Origin: an uncultured bacterium
GTDB taxonomy: Bacteria > Bacteroidota > Bacteroidia > Bacteroidales > Bacteroidaceae
DNA length: 64,000 nt
Reading direction: 5' to 3'
Assembly: GCA_905215345.1 (NCBI GenBank)
Contig: CAJMPR010000001.1
Location: forward strand, 186,001 to 250,000
Shown here: positions 1-9,014 of the stretch, piece by piece
Layout: each line of letters opens with the position of its first letter
Numbering within the stretch: the stretch's first letter is position 1
The notes under the pieces: model-generated
Seen by the model: the letters and a program-made list of their open reading frames with translations, nothing else
Told to the model about the DNA's origin: nothing
The model's database searches: none
Made by a program: the position numbers and the translations under genes

Positions 1-546
1 ACCGTTTTCAGCCTTTACCTGTTCGTAAGGCAAGCCGGCTTTCATCACACACTGATTTACCGTCCCAGTTTTTTCAAGGATAACATATGCGTCTTTAAAG
101 TAATCATAACCTTTATCCACATTCACCATTATCTTACCTTTACACAGAATCATCACCTCTTCAAAGGTAGGAATCTGATGTCGAGTTTTATGTCCTGCAC
201 CGTTACGCATACGAAACTCACGCAATTCCGCTAAAGTATAATCTTCCGGCCGACCTTTTCCTGTTGTAGTACGGTCAATCGTTTTGTCATGCATCAGAAT
301 CAAATGTCCGTCCTTGGTACGTTTCAAATCTATCTCGACCATATCAACTCCCATATCAATGCAGTTTTGAATGGCCTGCAAAGAATTCTCAGGAGCATTA
401 CGCCAATCAGCACGATGAGATACAACCAACACTGATTTATTGACCGGTTCATTAAATCCTTCCCAAATATGGTCTATGGTTTGTTGGGCAAATACATAAC
501 CTACCCACATCATACTAACGTAGATGAATAATAAAATTTTCTTCAT
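1..546 (-). CDS. Glycerophosphodiester phosphodiesterase, secreted (partial, C-terminus beyond window)
   Basis: Reading leftward from ATG at 546, 182 codons stay open to the window edge. The product starts with a signal peptide (MKKILLFIYVSMMWVGYVFA, cleavage near AQQ), so it acts in the periplasm or outer membrane. GDPD hallmarks follow: SHRADWRNAPENS (the HR...PEN block), VEIDLKRTKDG (the ExD metal ligands) and LMHDKTIDRTTTGKG (catalytic His). The family hydrolyses glycerophosphodiesters to glycerol-3-phosphate and an alcohol. The start lies 10 bp after the metallo-hydrolase stop, so it is the last visible gene of the sigma/FecR/SusCD unit and points to a phosphodiester nutrient. Family assignment is secure; the exact substrate is not known. 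Confidence 0.9.
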   Translation of the reverse strand, partial: MKKILLFIYVSMMWVGYVFAQQTIDHIWEGFNEPVNKSVLVVSHRADWRNAPENSLQAIQNCIDMGVDMVEIDLKRTKDGHLILMHDKTIDRTTTGKGRPEDYTLAELREFRMRNGAGHKTRHQIPTFEEVMILCKGKIMVNVDKGYDYFKDAYVILEKTGTVNQCVMKAGLPYEQVKAENG

Positions 547-556
547 AACCATAAAA

Positions 557-1756
557 TTATTTCGTACAATCAAATGTACCCAGTTCTTTTTTAATTAAAT
601 GTTTAGAATCATTGTCATTCAATATATAAATACTGTATTTTGTTCCACCCGGATATACACGAACAACAATATGCCCTTGAGTAGATACCATCTTATCCGT
701 TAAGCTTCCTATCACTATCTTTGCAGCCGGATGTAAATTAGTAGACATCACATTTCTGCTTTCCGGATAAACCTCTCTTGATAAAGCCCGGGTTAATACT
801 GTATGATTAGGATGTAAAGCATCCCACACAGACATTATTATATTCTGAGGAGATAAACGCGCCAGAAAATATTCATTCGTACCATCTTCATTTCCATGAT
901 GATTTAAGACTGCCACTTCAACCCTACCCACAACATCGGAAACTGGAGACTCAATATCATGCCATAACGGACGTCCGGGACGCGGGTAGCCGGGAATATC
1001 CCCACCGGTGTAATAGTCAAATAATCCATAAGTCAGCTTAATTATACAGCTATACATATTTTCCCGAGGCCTCTCTTTTTTAGTATAATGGATACGATCA
1101 GAAAACAGCGTATCAATCTCACCGTTTTTCAAAGCTAACATACCATTGGCATATATATTCCGAATATGAAAAGAAGGGTAACCCACTTTATTGTAAAGTA
1201 AACCAAATTGTTCATCAGTACCCACTTTAAAAGTTTGATGTTCCACCTGATTGCATATAGATTTTATAAAAAAGCAATAATTAGCATAACAAGAATCGGA
1301 AACAGAAGGTGGAAAAAAGTCTCCCCCCCTATCAACGATTGTATATGCCGGGAAATATTGATAAACATCTGTCACTCCTGTCAAGTAATAGCATTTTTTC
1401 TCTTCTTTCACGCGAAACAAAGCACCTATATGATCAGAATGGTGATGAGTCAACAAATAGTAATCAATATACTTCCTACCATTTGGAATAAAAGAAGCAA
1501 TATAATCTGCTATCCATTCACCTGCCCTTTTCAGGTTATCCGGTTTGGGTGCAACAACCCTCTCGTCAGCTTTTATTTCTCCTGCATCAATCAATAAGGT
1601 TGTACCATCCGGAAGAATACAAAAAGTACAATCACCGCGTCCGGTATTAATATGATGAATATCCAAATACCCCTCTTCCCATTTCTTCAAAGTTTGTGAG
1701 AAGGCAGTCGTGGCGGCAAGTGCCGCCACAGCCAGTAATAAAATATACCTATTCAT
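557..1756 (-). CDS. Secreted metallo-beta-lactamase-fold hydrolase (ComEC/Rec2 C-terminal-like)
   Basis: A 399-residue protein with an N-terminal signal peptide (about residues 1-20, ending TAFSQ). The metal-binding HxHxDH motif is THHHSDHIGAL at 103-113. Further expected ligands appear in YYTGGDIPG and in LNHHGNEDG, the double-His turn typical of the ComEC/Rec2 C-terminal hydrolase subgroup. This fold often cleaves phosphodiester or ester bonds. The gene begins one base after the susD stop and is followed by a phosphodiesterase gene, so it very likely belongs to the same transcript and processes what the SusCD complex imports. The exact reaction is unknown. Confidence 0.85.
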   Translation of the reverse strand: MNRYILLLAVAALAATTAFSQTLKKWEEGYLDIHHINTGRGDCTFCILPDGTTLLIDAGEIKADERVVAPKPDNLKRAGEWIADYIASFIPNGRKYIDYYLLTHHHSDHIGALFRVKEEKKCYYLTGVTDVYQYFPAYTIVDRGGDFFPPSVSDSCYANYCFFIKSICNQVEHQTFKVGTDEQFGLLYNKVGYPSFHIRNIYANGMLALKNGEIDTLFSDRIHYTKKERPRENMYSCIIKLTYGLFDYYTGGDIPGYPRPGRPLWHDIESPVSDVVGRVEVAVLNHHGNEDGTNEYFLARLSPQNIIMSVWDALHPNHTVLTRALSREVYPESRNVMSTNLHPAAKIVIGSLTDKMVSTQGHIVVRVYPGGTKYSIYILNDNDSKHLIKKELGTFDCTK

Positions 1757-1757
1757 A

Positions 1758-3152
1758 TCAATTATATCCCGGATTTTGAGGGAATGTTACAGGATTGTTA
1801 ATCAAATCAACCTCCGTCTTCGGAAGCGGATATAAATAATCATTCTTCGTAATTGTAAATCCAACCTTAGACATGGCATCTATTGCTGTATCTGTGCGAA
1901 TCAAGTCAAACCAACGTTGCAGTTCAAAAGGAAATTCCAAACGTCTTTCTTCCAACACAGCCTTACGAAAACTATTCTGATCATTCAATTCTGTCGAAGT
2001 ATATGCAACAGCTTTTGCACGTCCTCTAACCAAATTTAAAGTACTCATTGCCTTGCCATCCTCTGTTCCATCGTATGCAACCTCATTATGAGCTTCTGCA
2101 CACATCAGTAAAACATCAGCCCATCTCAATAAAGGAAGATCAAAGCCTACCTTAGCTGTTGTCGCATCAAACGTATCATAGTATTTGGCTATCACATTAT
2201 TATTCGCATCCACCTTTTTATATTCAATCATATCGCGGCGTTCATCCGTAACGCCATAAGATGCTTTTAATTCACTATCAATAACTGATTTATCCTTAAA
2301 ATAGTCATTGTACCCATGTCCCTCTCCAATAACGGACTTAGAATAACGGACAGCAAATAATATTTCTTTGTTCATTTCATTATTCACATTGAACACATCT
2401 GCAATATTCTCCAATAAGCCGTATTGTGAAGAATATGTCTGTATCAAATTATCCAACAGTGTAACCGCATCCGACCATTTCTTCTCAGTCAGATACACCT
2501 TACCCAACAAAGCCTCTGCCGCTACGGAAGTTGCACGTCCTAAATCGTCACTACCATATGAAGATTCCAACTTTTTAGCCGCATCCCTTAAATCATCTTC
2601 GATAATTTTATAAATATCTGCCATGGGAGTACGACCACAGTTCACTGCATCCACAGCCTTAATCGGTTCTAAAATAAGAGGAGCATCTCCCCATAAACGA
2701 ACAATATTAAAATAAGCCAAAGCACGTAAAAAAGCCGCTTCACCCTCATATTGCTCCCTTAACTCGTCATTAGTAACAACATGACTATTAGCAAGTACAT
2801 TGTTACATCTATAAATCTGGTTATATAGTCCTTTCCAAGTTTGGCGAATAATATTATTTCCAGAAGTCACTGTAAAATTATCAATAAAATAATACACTCC
2901 TGCTGCTCCGCCCGGATTAATATCCTCGACATTATCTGAACGAAGTTCCATCAGCGTTATAAAGTATTCTCCATATTGGTTATTACTTTTCAAAGAAGCG
3001 TAGCAAGCAGCTAAAGCAGAATTTATATCCGCAGTATTTTTATAATAATTAGCAGAAGACGCCTCGGATATAGGAGTTAAATCTAAAAAATCATTACATC
3101 CAGTTGTTAACAACAAAGATAGTAAACAAACGATATAATATTTCATTTTCAT
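1758..3152 (-). CDS. SusD/RagB family nutrient-binding outer-membrane lipoprotein
   Basis: A 464-residue lipoprotein with lipobox LLLTTGC and mature start CNDFLDLTP, the classic SusD opening. The N-terminal tetratricopeptide-like part includes FLRALAYFNIVRLWGDAPL; the C-terminal part has LEERRLEFPFELQRWFDLIR and ends with YPLPKTEVDLINN...NPGYN, all diagnostic of SusD. It would sit on the cell surface as the lid of the SusC channel encoded 12 bp upstream. The partner genes encode phosphodiester-type hydrolases rather than glycosidases, so the ligand may not be a plain glycan. Confidence 0.97.
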   Translation of the reverse strand: MKMKYYIVCLLSLLLTTGCNDFLDLTPISEASSANYYKNTADINSALAACYASLKSNNQYGEYFITLMELRSDNVEDINPGGAAGVYYFIDNFTVTSGNNIIRQTWKGLYNQIYRCNNVLANSHVVTNDELREQYEGEAAFLRALAYFNIVRLWGDAPLILEPIKAVDAVNCGRTPMADIYKIIEDDLRDAAKKLESSYGSDDLGRATSVAAEALLGKVYLTEKKWSDAVTLLDNLIQTYSSQYGLLENIADVFNVNNEMNKEILFAVRYSKSVIGEGHGYNDYFKDKSVIDSELKASYGVTDERRDMIEYKKVDANNNVIAKYYDTFDATTAKVGFDLPLLRWADVLLMCAEAHNEVAYDGTEDGKAMSTLNLVRGRAKAVAYTSTELNDQNSFRKAVLEERRLEFPFELQRWFDLIRTDTAIDAMSKVGFTITKNDYLYPLPKTEVDLINNPVTFPQNPGYN

Positions 3153-3164
3153 TATCTATACTGT

Positions 3165-6100
3165 TTAAAATGTTACATTCAATCCAAATACGAAAGATTT
3201 AGCTAAAGGATACGTACCATAATCTATACCTGGTGTCAAAGAATTACCTTTCATATTTACTTCTGGATTATACCCGCTATACTTTGTAAAAGTAAACGGA
3301 TTCTGTGTGGAGAAGTAAGCACGAGCATGGTTAATTCCGACATAAGATAACCAAGATTTAGGAAGTGTGCAACCTAAAGTTATATTCTTTATTCTTAAAT
3401 AAGAGCCGTCTTCAATATGCCAAGTAGAAGTTGTTGCATTCATACCTGTTGCACTTCTATTTGCTCTAATTACTTGTCCATTGCCCAAAGTATTCTCTGA
3501 AGTCCAACGATTTAAAGCATCTACTTGATTATTATGTAAACCTTCCATACTATTAATATATCGACGAAAAATATTAGCAATTTCATTACCTTGCACACCT
3601 TGTAAAGATATAGATAAATCAAGATTTTTATATCTCAATTCAGTAGAAAAACCATACGTAAAGTCAGGCATATAATTACCCGAAATAGCACGATCATTTT
3701 CATCAATTTCCCCATTTCCATCAATATCTTTGTAACGAAAATCACCGGGCTTTGCTCCATTAACATAAGCATATTTACGCTTAGCTTTATCTACATCTTT
3801 TGAATTATCTACTTCAGTTTGATTAGCAAAAATGCCATTAGTTACCAATGTATAATAATTACCAATCGGTTCACCTATTTTTGTAATAAAAGATACGCTT
3901 TCAGTAGTTGTATGCATTTCACTTACCCCTCCTAAATCAATTACTTTATTTCTATTTGCAGAAATATTAAAACGATTATTCCATGTAAAGTCTCCCCAAG
4001 TATTTGTGGTTGAGATTGCAAATTCAACACCCTTATTATTAACTTTTCCAATATTCATGGGAATAGTACTGAAACCTGAAAACTCTGCAATAGGAACGTC
4101 TAATAACATATCACTGGTAGTACTTGTATAGCAATCCAGTTCAAAGGTAAACGTATTAAATAAGCCAAATTCCAATCCTAAATTCAACATAGCTGTTTTT
4201 TCCCAGCCCAAATCAGGATTTCCAGCCGTTGATGGATATAAACCGTTTGTCAAAGTGCCGTCATCTTTTCCAAAGACATAGTTATCTTCACTTAAAGTCG
4301 CATAATAATCATAATTGCCAATGTTAAAATTACCGCTAATACCATAGCTGGCACGCAGCTTCAAAAAAGAAAGCCAATTTAAGTTCTTCATAAAATCTTC
4401 TTCGCTAACATACCATCCGGCAGATACAGAAGGAAATGTTCCCCAACGATTGTTTTTTCCAAAACGAGAAGAACCATCAGCACGAATAGCCGCAGAAAAC
4501 ATATATTTCCCCTTATAGGAATACTGTGCACGTGCCAATGCAGAAAGTAAAGACCACTCATAAGCCTTAGCACTCCAATTTGTAATAGCTGATGCTGCAT
4601 TTATAGTATGCACCAAATCATTTGGATAACCATTGCCTGTAATCAAAGAGGTATTGACAGACTCTTTTTGAGCAGACCAACCTGCCACAGCAGACAAATG
4701 ATGATCTTTGTTAAAAGTCTTCACATAAGACAACGTATTTTCCCAAACCCAGTTCAACAGATTTTTATCACGCTTTGTCCCTTCCGGTACAGAAGGTGGT
4801 ACTCGTTCCAATGATGTCGGTAAAGTAGAAGGGCGGTAATAAGAACGACTATAACTATTAAAATCGACTCCAAAACTAGTTTTCAATTTCAAATCTTTAT
4901 ACAATTCATACTCTCCATACGCATTCCCCAAAAAACGGTATCTTTTCATTTGGTCCTCTTTTTCATTTGCTAAAGCTACCGGGTTCACTATATTTGCCTG
5001 ACGATACTGCCAATTCCACTGATCGAAATTATAAGAACCATCAGGATTATAGACTGGCATAATTGGTGCCATTGCCAAAGCTGAAGCTACAATTGTCTCT
5101 GATTTATAGCGATCTTCAGTAGGAACAATATCATAAACCGAATAATTAAATGATAAATTCGTACCAAAAGTGATTTTTTTATAATTGGCATCAATTTTAG
5201 CCCTCGCACCCATTTGCTCAAAATTCGATCCTAGGACGATTCCCTCTTCATTCATATAATTACAAGAAATAAAATATCTTGCTGATTTATTTCCACCAGA
5301 CAAAGATAGATTATGGCTATGCATCAGTGCTTCCCTCATAACCTCATCCTGCCAATCTGTATTAGTCAAACCAGTCTCACCATTTATATAAGGTATAAGT
5401 TCAGGAGGCAATAAATAAGCTTGATTAACAATATTCGGTTTATTCCCTAATTTTTGATTACGCTCCTCATTGGTGTCAGAAATTCTTCCTTGTATTCCTT
5501 TTTTATCTAATAAATCAAGATAAGTATTATTATGCGCATCATAACATAATGATGCATATTCATAAGCGTCCAGCATATCTATCTTTTTTGTACGCTGTTG
5601 GAAACCTACATATCCGTCATATTGTACTGTCGGTTTTAAATCCTTACCTTCTTTTCCTCTTTTGGTCGTAATAATTATAACACCATTAGCACCTCTTGAA
5701 CCATAAATAGCCGCAGCCGAAGCATCTTTCAACACTTCAATAGATTCAATGTCATTCATATTGATAGTACTTAGAGGAGAGACACTCTGCCCTGCCCCAT
5801 TACCGGCATCACCAGACATTGGAAAACCGTCTATTACATACAAAGGATCTGTACCTGCGGTAATACTACCACTACCTCTAACCTTAATAGATAATCCCCC
5901 ACCCGGTATTCCGTTGGATTGAGTAACCTGTACACCGGTCATCTTACCGACAAGAGCTTGATCCACACTTGACACAGGAACGGCTAACTCACTGGCTTTC
6001 ATTGATGAAATAGAAGTAGTCACATCACGCTTACGCTGTACACCATAACCTACCACCACCACCTCATCAAGAAGTTCATTATCTTCTTTTAAAGTAATTT

Positions 6101-6680
6101 TAGCCAAATCTCTATTGTTCGCCTTAAATTCAGCCGTTTTATAGCCTATATAAGAAAAAGAGATTGTCTCTTCTTCCGGAACATCAGACAAAGTATAATT
6201 TCCATCAACATCGGTAATTATACCATTAGTCGTGCCTTTTACCACCACACTTGCACCAATAATAGGCTCTCCCGTTTGGTCAACTACTCTGCCTGTAATC
6301 GTTTTAGTCTTTGCTTGTTTTTCTTCATTTATATTCTTTTGCTTACCCACAGAAATCGTATTGTTTTCCCTATTGAAATATAACTTTGTTTGTGAGGAGA
6401 TTTTGTCTAAAACAGACTGTAAAGAAGCATCTTTGACACCCAAAGATACACGTGGCGCATTGTTTACCACTGTTTGGTCATAAAAGAACTTCAATCCGGT
6501 TTGCATGCTCAATTGATTGAAAATATTTTCTACCGTTTCATTTTGAACATTTAGCGTAATATTGTTCTGGTTTTGCGCTTGAACACTATAAGGTACAAAT
6601 GCCAAGCATACGAATAGTAAAAAAGCTAAAAACGAATAGATATTTCTACTTTTCCTTTTAGAATTAGGAAGAATATTCAT
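3165..6680 (-). CDS. SusC/RagA family TonB-dependent transporter with STN signalling domain
   Basis: A 1171-residue outer-membrane transporter. After the signal peptide (about 1-35) comes an STN domain (about 40-115, QNETVENIFNQLSMQTGLKF), then a carboxypeptidase-regulatory-like domain (about 127-215, ITGRVVDQTGEPIIGASV), the plug (LDEVVVVGYGVQRKRDVTT onward) and the 22-strand barrel ending FVFGLNVTF. STN domains contact a FecR-type anti-sigma factor; exactly such a gene lies upstream, followed by its ECF sigma gene, so substrate docking probably signals through FecR to the sigma factor. Forms an operon with susD downstream. The ATG lies 265 bp from the fecR stop, so a separate sigma-dependent promoter is likely. 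Confidence 0.97.
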   Translation of the reverse strand: MNILPNSKRKSRNIYSFLAFLLFVCLAFVPYSVQAQNQNNITLNVQNETVENIFNQLSMQTGLKFFYDQTVVNNAPRVSLGVKDASLQSVLDKISSQTKLYFNRENNTISVGKQKNINEEKQAKTKTITGRVVDQTGEPIIGASVVVKGTTNGIITDVDGNYTLSDVPEEETISFSYIGYKTAEFKANNRDLAKITLKEDNELLDEVVVVGYGVQRKRDVTTSISSMKASELAVPVSSVDQALVGKMTGVQVTQSNGIPGGGLSIKVRGSGSITAGTDPLYVIDGFPMSGDAGNGAGQSVSPLSTINMNDIESIEVLKDASAAAIYGSRGANGVIIITTKRGKEGKDLKPTVQYDGYVGFQQRTKKIDMLDAYEYASLCYDAHNNTYLDLLDKKGIQGRISDTNEERNQKLGNKPNIVNQAYLLPPELIPYINGETGLTNTDWQDEVMREALMHSHNLSLSGGNKSARYFISCNYMNEEGIVLGSNFEQMGARAKIDANYKKITFGTNLSFNYSVYDIVPTEDRYKSETIVASALAMAPIMPVYNPDGSYNFDQWNWQYRQANIVNPVALANEKEDQMKRYRFLGNAYGEYELYKDLKLKTSFGVDFNSYSRSYYRPSTLPTSLERVPPSVPEGTKRDKNLLNWVWENTLSYVKTFNKDHHLSAVAGWSAQKESVNTSLITGNGYPNDLVHTINAASAITNWSAKAYEWSLLSALARAQYSYKGKYMFSAAIRADGSSRFGKNNRWGTFPSVSAGWYVSEEDFMKNLNWLSFLKLRASYGISGNFNIGNYDYYATLSEDNYVFGKDDGTLTNGLYPSTAGNPDLGWEKTAMLNLGLEFGLFNTFTFELDCYTSTTSDMLLDVPIAEFSGFSTIPMNIGKVNNKGVEFAISTTNTWGDFTWNNRFNISANRNKVIDLGGVSEMHTTTESVSFITKIGEPIGNYYTLVTNGIFANQTEVDNSKDVDKAKRKYAYVNGAKPGDFRYKDIDGNGEIDENDRAISGNYMPDFTYGFSTELRYKNLDLSISLQGVQGNEIANIFRRYINSMEGLHNNQVDALNRWTSENTLGNGQVIRANRSATGMNATTSTWHIEDGSYLRIKNITLGCTLPKSWLSYVGINHARAYFSTQNPFTFTKYSGYNPEVNMKGNSLTPGIDYGTYPLAKSFVFGLNVTF

Positions 6681-6945
6681 AAATTTGTGCGTTTTAGTAA
6701 TTAAATAAATTATTTAAAACAAAGGTTTCAGTAATCCGTGATACGTTATTCACACGAGGGAAAACGAATGAATATCCGTCCGGGTCACAATAGGGGCTTC
6801 TCTGAGAGACAGCTCCTATTTTTTGGGGTAGATTAGGGGAATGCTTTCATACGTGGTTTTCTTTTGGATTAAAGGTTAATACTTACTATGTTTATAAATA
6901 ATACACTTTTGATTCACCTGCCCAGGGTGCTATTAACATCTTTTA
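6681..6945. other. fecR-susC intergenic region with an imperfect hairpin
   Basis: This 265-bp gap should hold the regulated promoter of susC, read leftward; I could not identify a convincing -35/-10 for the ECF sigma factor by eye. It contains a hairpin with arms AATAGGGGCT (6789-6798) and AGCTCCTATT (6811-6820), one G-U pair, and an inner TCTC-TGA-GAGA stem. A run of Ts (6819-6824) follows only on the plus strand. For the leftward transcript the T-run would precede the stem, so it is not a standard terminator for fecR. Confidence 0.55.
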
Positions 6946-7929
6946 TCACTTATATAACAATACCTGATTTCCGTTTTTCTTGTAACGAATACTGCTTGTA
7001 TACCCTATAGACTGCAACACAGCATCCAAGCTCTTATTATCATGTTCACCGGAAATGAGATTATTGAAATTTTGTCCTTCGGCAAAAGTGATACGACAAT
7101 TGTACATACGCTCCAGTTCTTTAGCCACATCACGTATCGGAGTACTATTAAAGCGCAAGTTGCCTTTTCGCCAAACTGCTACCGGATGCTCTTCATATCG
7201 CTTGTTATACTCTCCTGAAACAGTATTTATAAGTACCTGCTCCTTAGCCTTTAAGCGCATCATCGCTTCAGGCAAATCTACCTGCACTTTACCGCTTTCT
7301 ACATCCACGGAAACAAGTTCGTCCGAAGAATAAGATTTGACATTGAAGCAAGTACCCAATACACGTACATCAAAGTGCCGGGCATTAACAATGAAAGGTT
7401 GCTTTTCGTTATGATATACACGAAAGTATCCCTCGCCTTCCAACTCTACTCTACGCTCCTTATCGGAAAAACGATCCGGATAACGAACACGCGAACAAGA
7501 GTTCAACGTCAACTGTGTGCCGTCGGGAAGTTGTATCTCCTTGCGTTCACCAAAGGAAGTGGAAGCCTCTAAATAGGATATCTGTTGCTTGTCTATATAA
7601 CGAATATAACTGATACTACCCAAAATGAGGCAGACTACCGCAGCCGTACTTGTCACCGCCAACGTCACGCGACGGAACCACATACGCTTTTTATGCGCAA
7701 TATGTTTCAGCAGCAAGCGGGCTTCTTTTTTGTATTGCTCACGCTCCAAATCCGTATATGGTTTGCAATCGGAAGATTCTTCCCAGACATCCGCAGCCAG
7801 TTTTTCGAGCTTGTCAACACTGCGCTCTGAATGCTGCAACTCGTCCATCAACTTACGGGCATCTTCCGTAGTATACAGGTCGTCTAAATAACGACGGAAC
7901 AGGGATTTATCTCTTTCATCATTTTCCAT
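6946..7929 (-). CDS. FecR-family anti-sigma factor with DUF4974 domain
   Basis: A 327-residue inner-membrane anti-sigma factor. The cytoplasmic N-terminal part (about 1-85) would bind the sigma factor; one membrane segment follows (about 86-110, LAVTSTAAVVCLILGSISYI). The periplasmic FecR domain carries KEIQLPDGTQLTLNSCSRVR and EGEGYFRVYHNEKQPFIV, and the C-terminal DUF4974 domain has LRFNSTPIRDVAKELERMYN. The periplasmic half should receive the signal from the STN domain of the adjacent SusC. It lies downstream of the ECF sigma gene with a repeat-filled 259-bp gap between them. Confidence 0.95.
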   Translation of the reverse strand: MENDERDKSLFRRYLDDLYTTEDARKLMDELQHSERSVDKLEKLAADVWEESSDCKPYTDLEREQYKKEARLLLKHIAHKKRMWFRRVTLAVTSTAAVVCLILGSISYIRYIDKQQISYLEASTSFGERKEIQLPDGTQLTLNSCSRVRYPDRFSDKERRVELEGEGYFRVYHNEKQPFIVNARHFDVRVLGTCFNVKSYSSDELVSVDVESGKVQVDLPEAMMRLKAKEQVLINTVSGEYNKRYEEHPVAVWRKGNLRFNSTPIRDVAKELERMYNCRITFAEGQNFNNLISGEHDNKSLDAVLQSIGYTSSIRYKKNGNQVLLYK

Positions 7930-8065
7930 AGTTCACTATTTTAATAGTACAAAGGCTATCAAAAGTAGACCTTTTATAGGAAGATATACACGTGACGAAA
8001 GAATTGCAGGGGTTCGATTAATATTTATTAAGGAATAAGTTAGTATCAAGAATTGTTTGCCAGAA

Positions 8066-8164
8066 GTTAACATCAAATTTGCAAGATGTTAACTTAGTAG
8101 GCGCTACTAAGTTAACTTCATTGCTGTTATTAAGTTAACTTATTACCTGGCAAGAAATTAACTT
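8066..8164. repeat. Array of five 22-23 bp units built on GTTAAC between sigma and anti-sigma genes
   Basis: GTTAAC or ATTAAC cores start at 8066, 8088, 8111, 8134 and 8157, giving spacings of 22, 23, 23 and 23 bp. Most copies extend to AAGTTAACTT, itself a palindrome, with variable 12-13 bp spacers; a weaker copy may lie at 8039-8044. Units 2 and 3 also form a perfect 13-bp inverted repeat (GTTAACTTAGTAG 8088-8100 and CTACTAAGTTAAC 8104-8116) around GCG. The rest of the 7930-8188 gap holds no gene I can see. Confidence 0.8.
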
Positions 8165-8188
8165 CGTATTTGCAATTTACTACCTTTC

Positions 8189-8791
8189 CTATAGATTCAG
8201 ACAAATAAGAAGTAAAATAAGATCGGCACCGACTATCGAGTTCTTTTCCAGATAAGCGCGCAGGGTTCGCAATGATATAGAAATGGACTCTTGTACTGTA
8301 TTGACAGAGATACCCAACGCTTCGGCTATTTCGCGATGAGACATTTGTTTTTCCCGGCTCATCTTAAATATTTCACGCTGACGAGGTGTCAACTGCTGCA
8401 ACCCGCGAGAAATGAATTGCCGTAAATCATTGGCAAGAATCGTATCTTTTGTTTCGTTGGTATAATTCACCGCCTGCGAAAGTATCTGCTCCTTGAGCTT
8501 ATCCTGATTGGCCAAATCACGCAACTGATTCAGTATGCGGTTGCGTACAATCGTATACAGATAAGCTGAAAATGATGCATCCGGATTGATAAAACGGCGA
8601 CCTTGCCAAACTATTGTAAAAGCATCCTGAAAAATATCTTCCGCATACTCGCGTGACTTCAAAAAGCGCATGGCAAAGTATATCAAACGATTTTTATAGG
8701 CGGCATAAAGTTCGCAAAAAGCATCCTCGTCGCCATCAATCAGGCGGAGAACAAGAGAATGTTCGTCATTAAGAATTTCGGTTGCGTACAT
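8189..8791 (-). CDS. ECF-type RNA polymerase sigma-70 factor
   Basis: A 200-residue sigma factor. Region 2 is visible at about 25-95 (FCELYAAYKNRLIYFAMRF, YAEDIFQDAFTIVW, FSAYLYTIVRNRILNQLRD) and region 4 at about 130-180 (LQQLTPRQREIFKMSREKQM, HREIAEALGISVNTVQESIS). The last residues form a hydrophobic tail (ADLILLLICLNL), a trait I know from several Bacteroides ECF factors. With FecR and the STN-type SusC next in the same direction, this is a trans-envelope signalling set in which the sigma factor should activate the susC promoter. An upstream minus-strand TAGCTTTG box fits a vegetative promoter. Confidence 0.95.
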   Translation of the reverse strand: MYATEILNDEHSLVLRLIDGDEDAFCELYAAYKNRLIYFAMRFLKSREYAEDIFQDAFTIVWQGRRFINPDASFSAYLYTIVRNRILNQLRDLANQDKLKEQILSQAVNYTNETKDTILANDLRQFISRGLQQLTPRQREIFKMSREKQMSHREIAEALGISVNTVQESISISLRTLRAYLEKNSIVGADLILLLICLNL

Positions 8792-8813
8792 ACGTGTTTT
8801 TAGATTTCTGCCA

Positions 8814-8821
8814 CAAAGCTA
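8814..8821 (-). promoter_or_regulatory. Candidate -7 box for the ECF sigma gene
   Basis: CAAAGCTA on the plus strand is TAGCTTTG when read leftward, matching the Bacteroides TAnnTTTG element. It lies 22 bp before the ATG at 8791. No well-placed TTTG -33 element was found; the nearest choices have gaps of 14 or 24 bp. Confidence 0.5.
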
Positions 8822-9014
8822 TCGTTATAATGTTACAAACGTATGCAAATTTCGGGAAATAAAAAAGAAATAAAGCGAATCTCTCTTTTTACAAACTGTT
8901 TTTTCATATCTTCGTTTATCCAAATGGTCTATCGGTAAGAATGGGTAAGAGTTGCAAAACTTTCGTCCTTCAATTTGTTTATAATTATACAAGCCGAATA
9001 ATTAATAAAAAAGA

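Noticed and set aside
6789..6824. Hairpin between fecR and susC as a terminator for fecR
   Set aside because: The T-run is on the plus-strand side, so leftward transcripts would meet it before the stem; there is no rightward gene for it to end.
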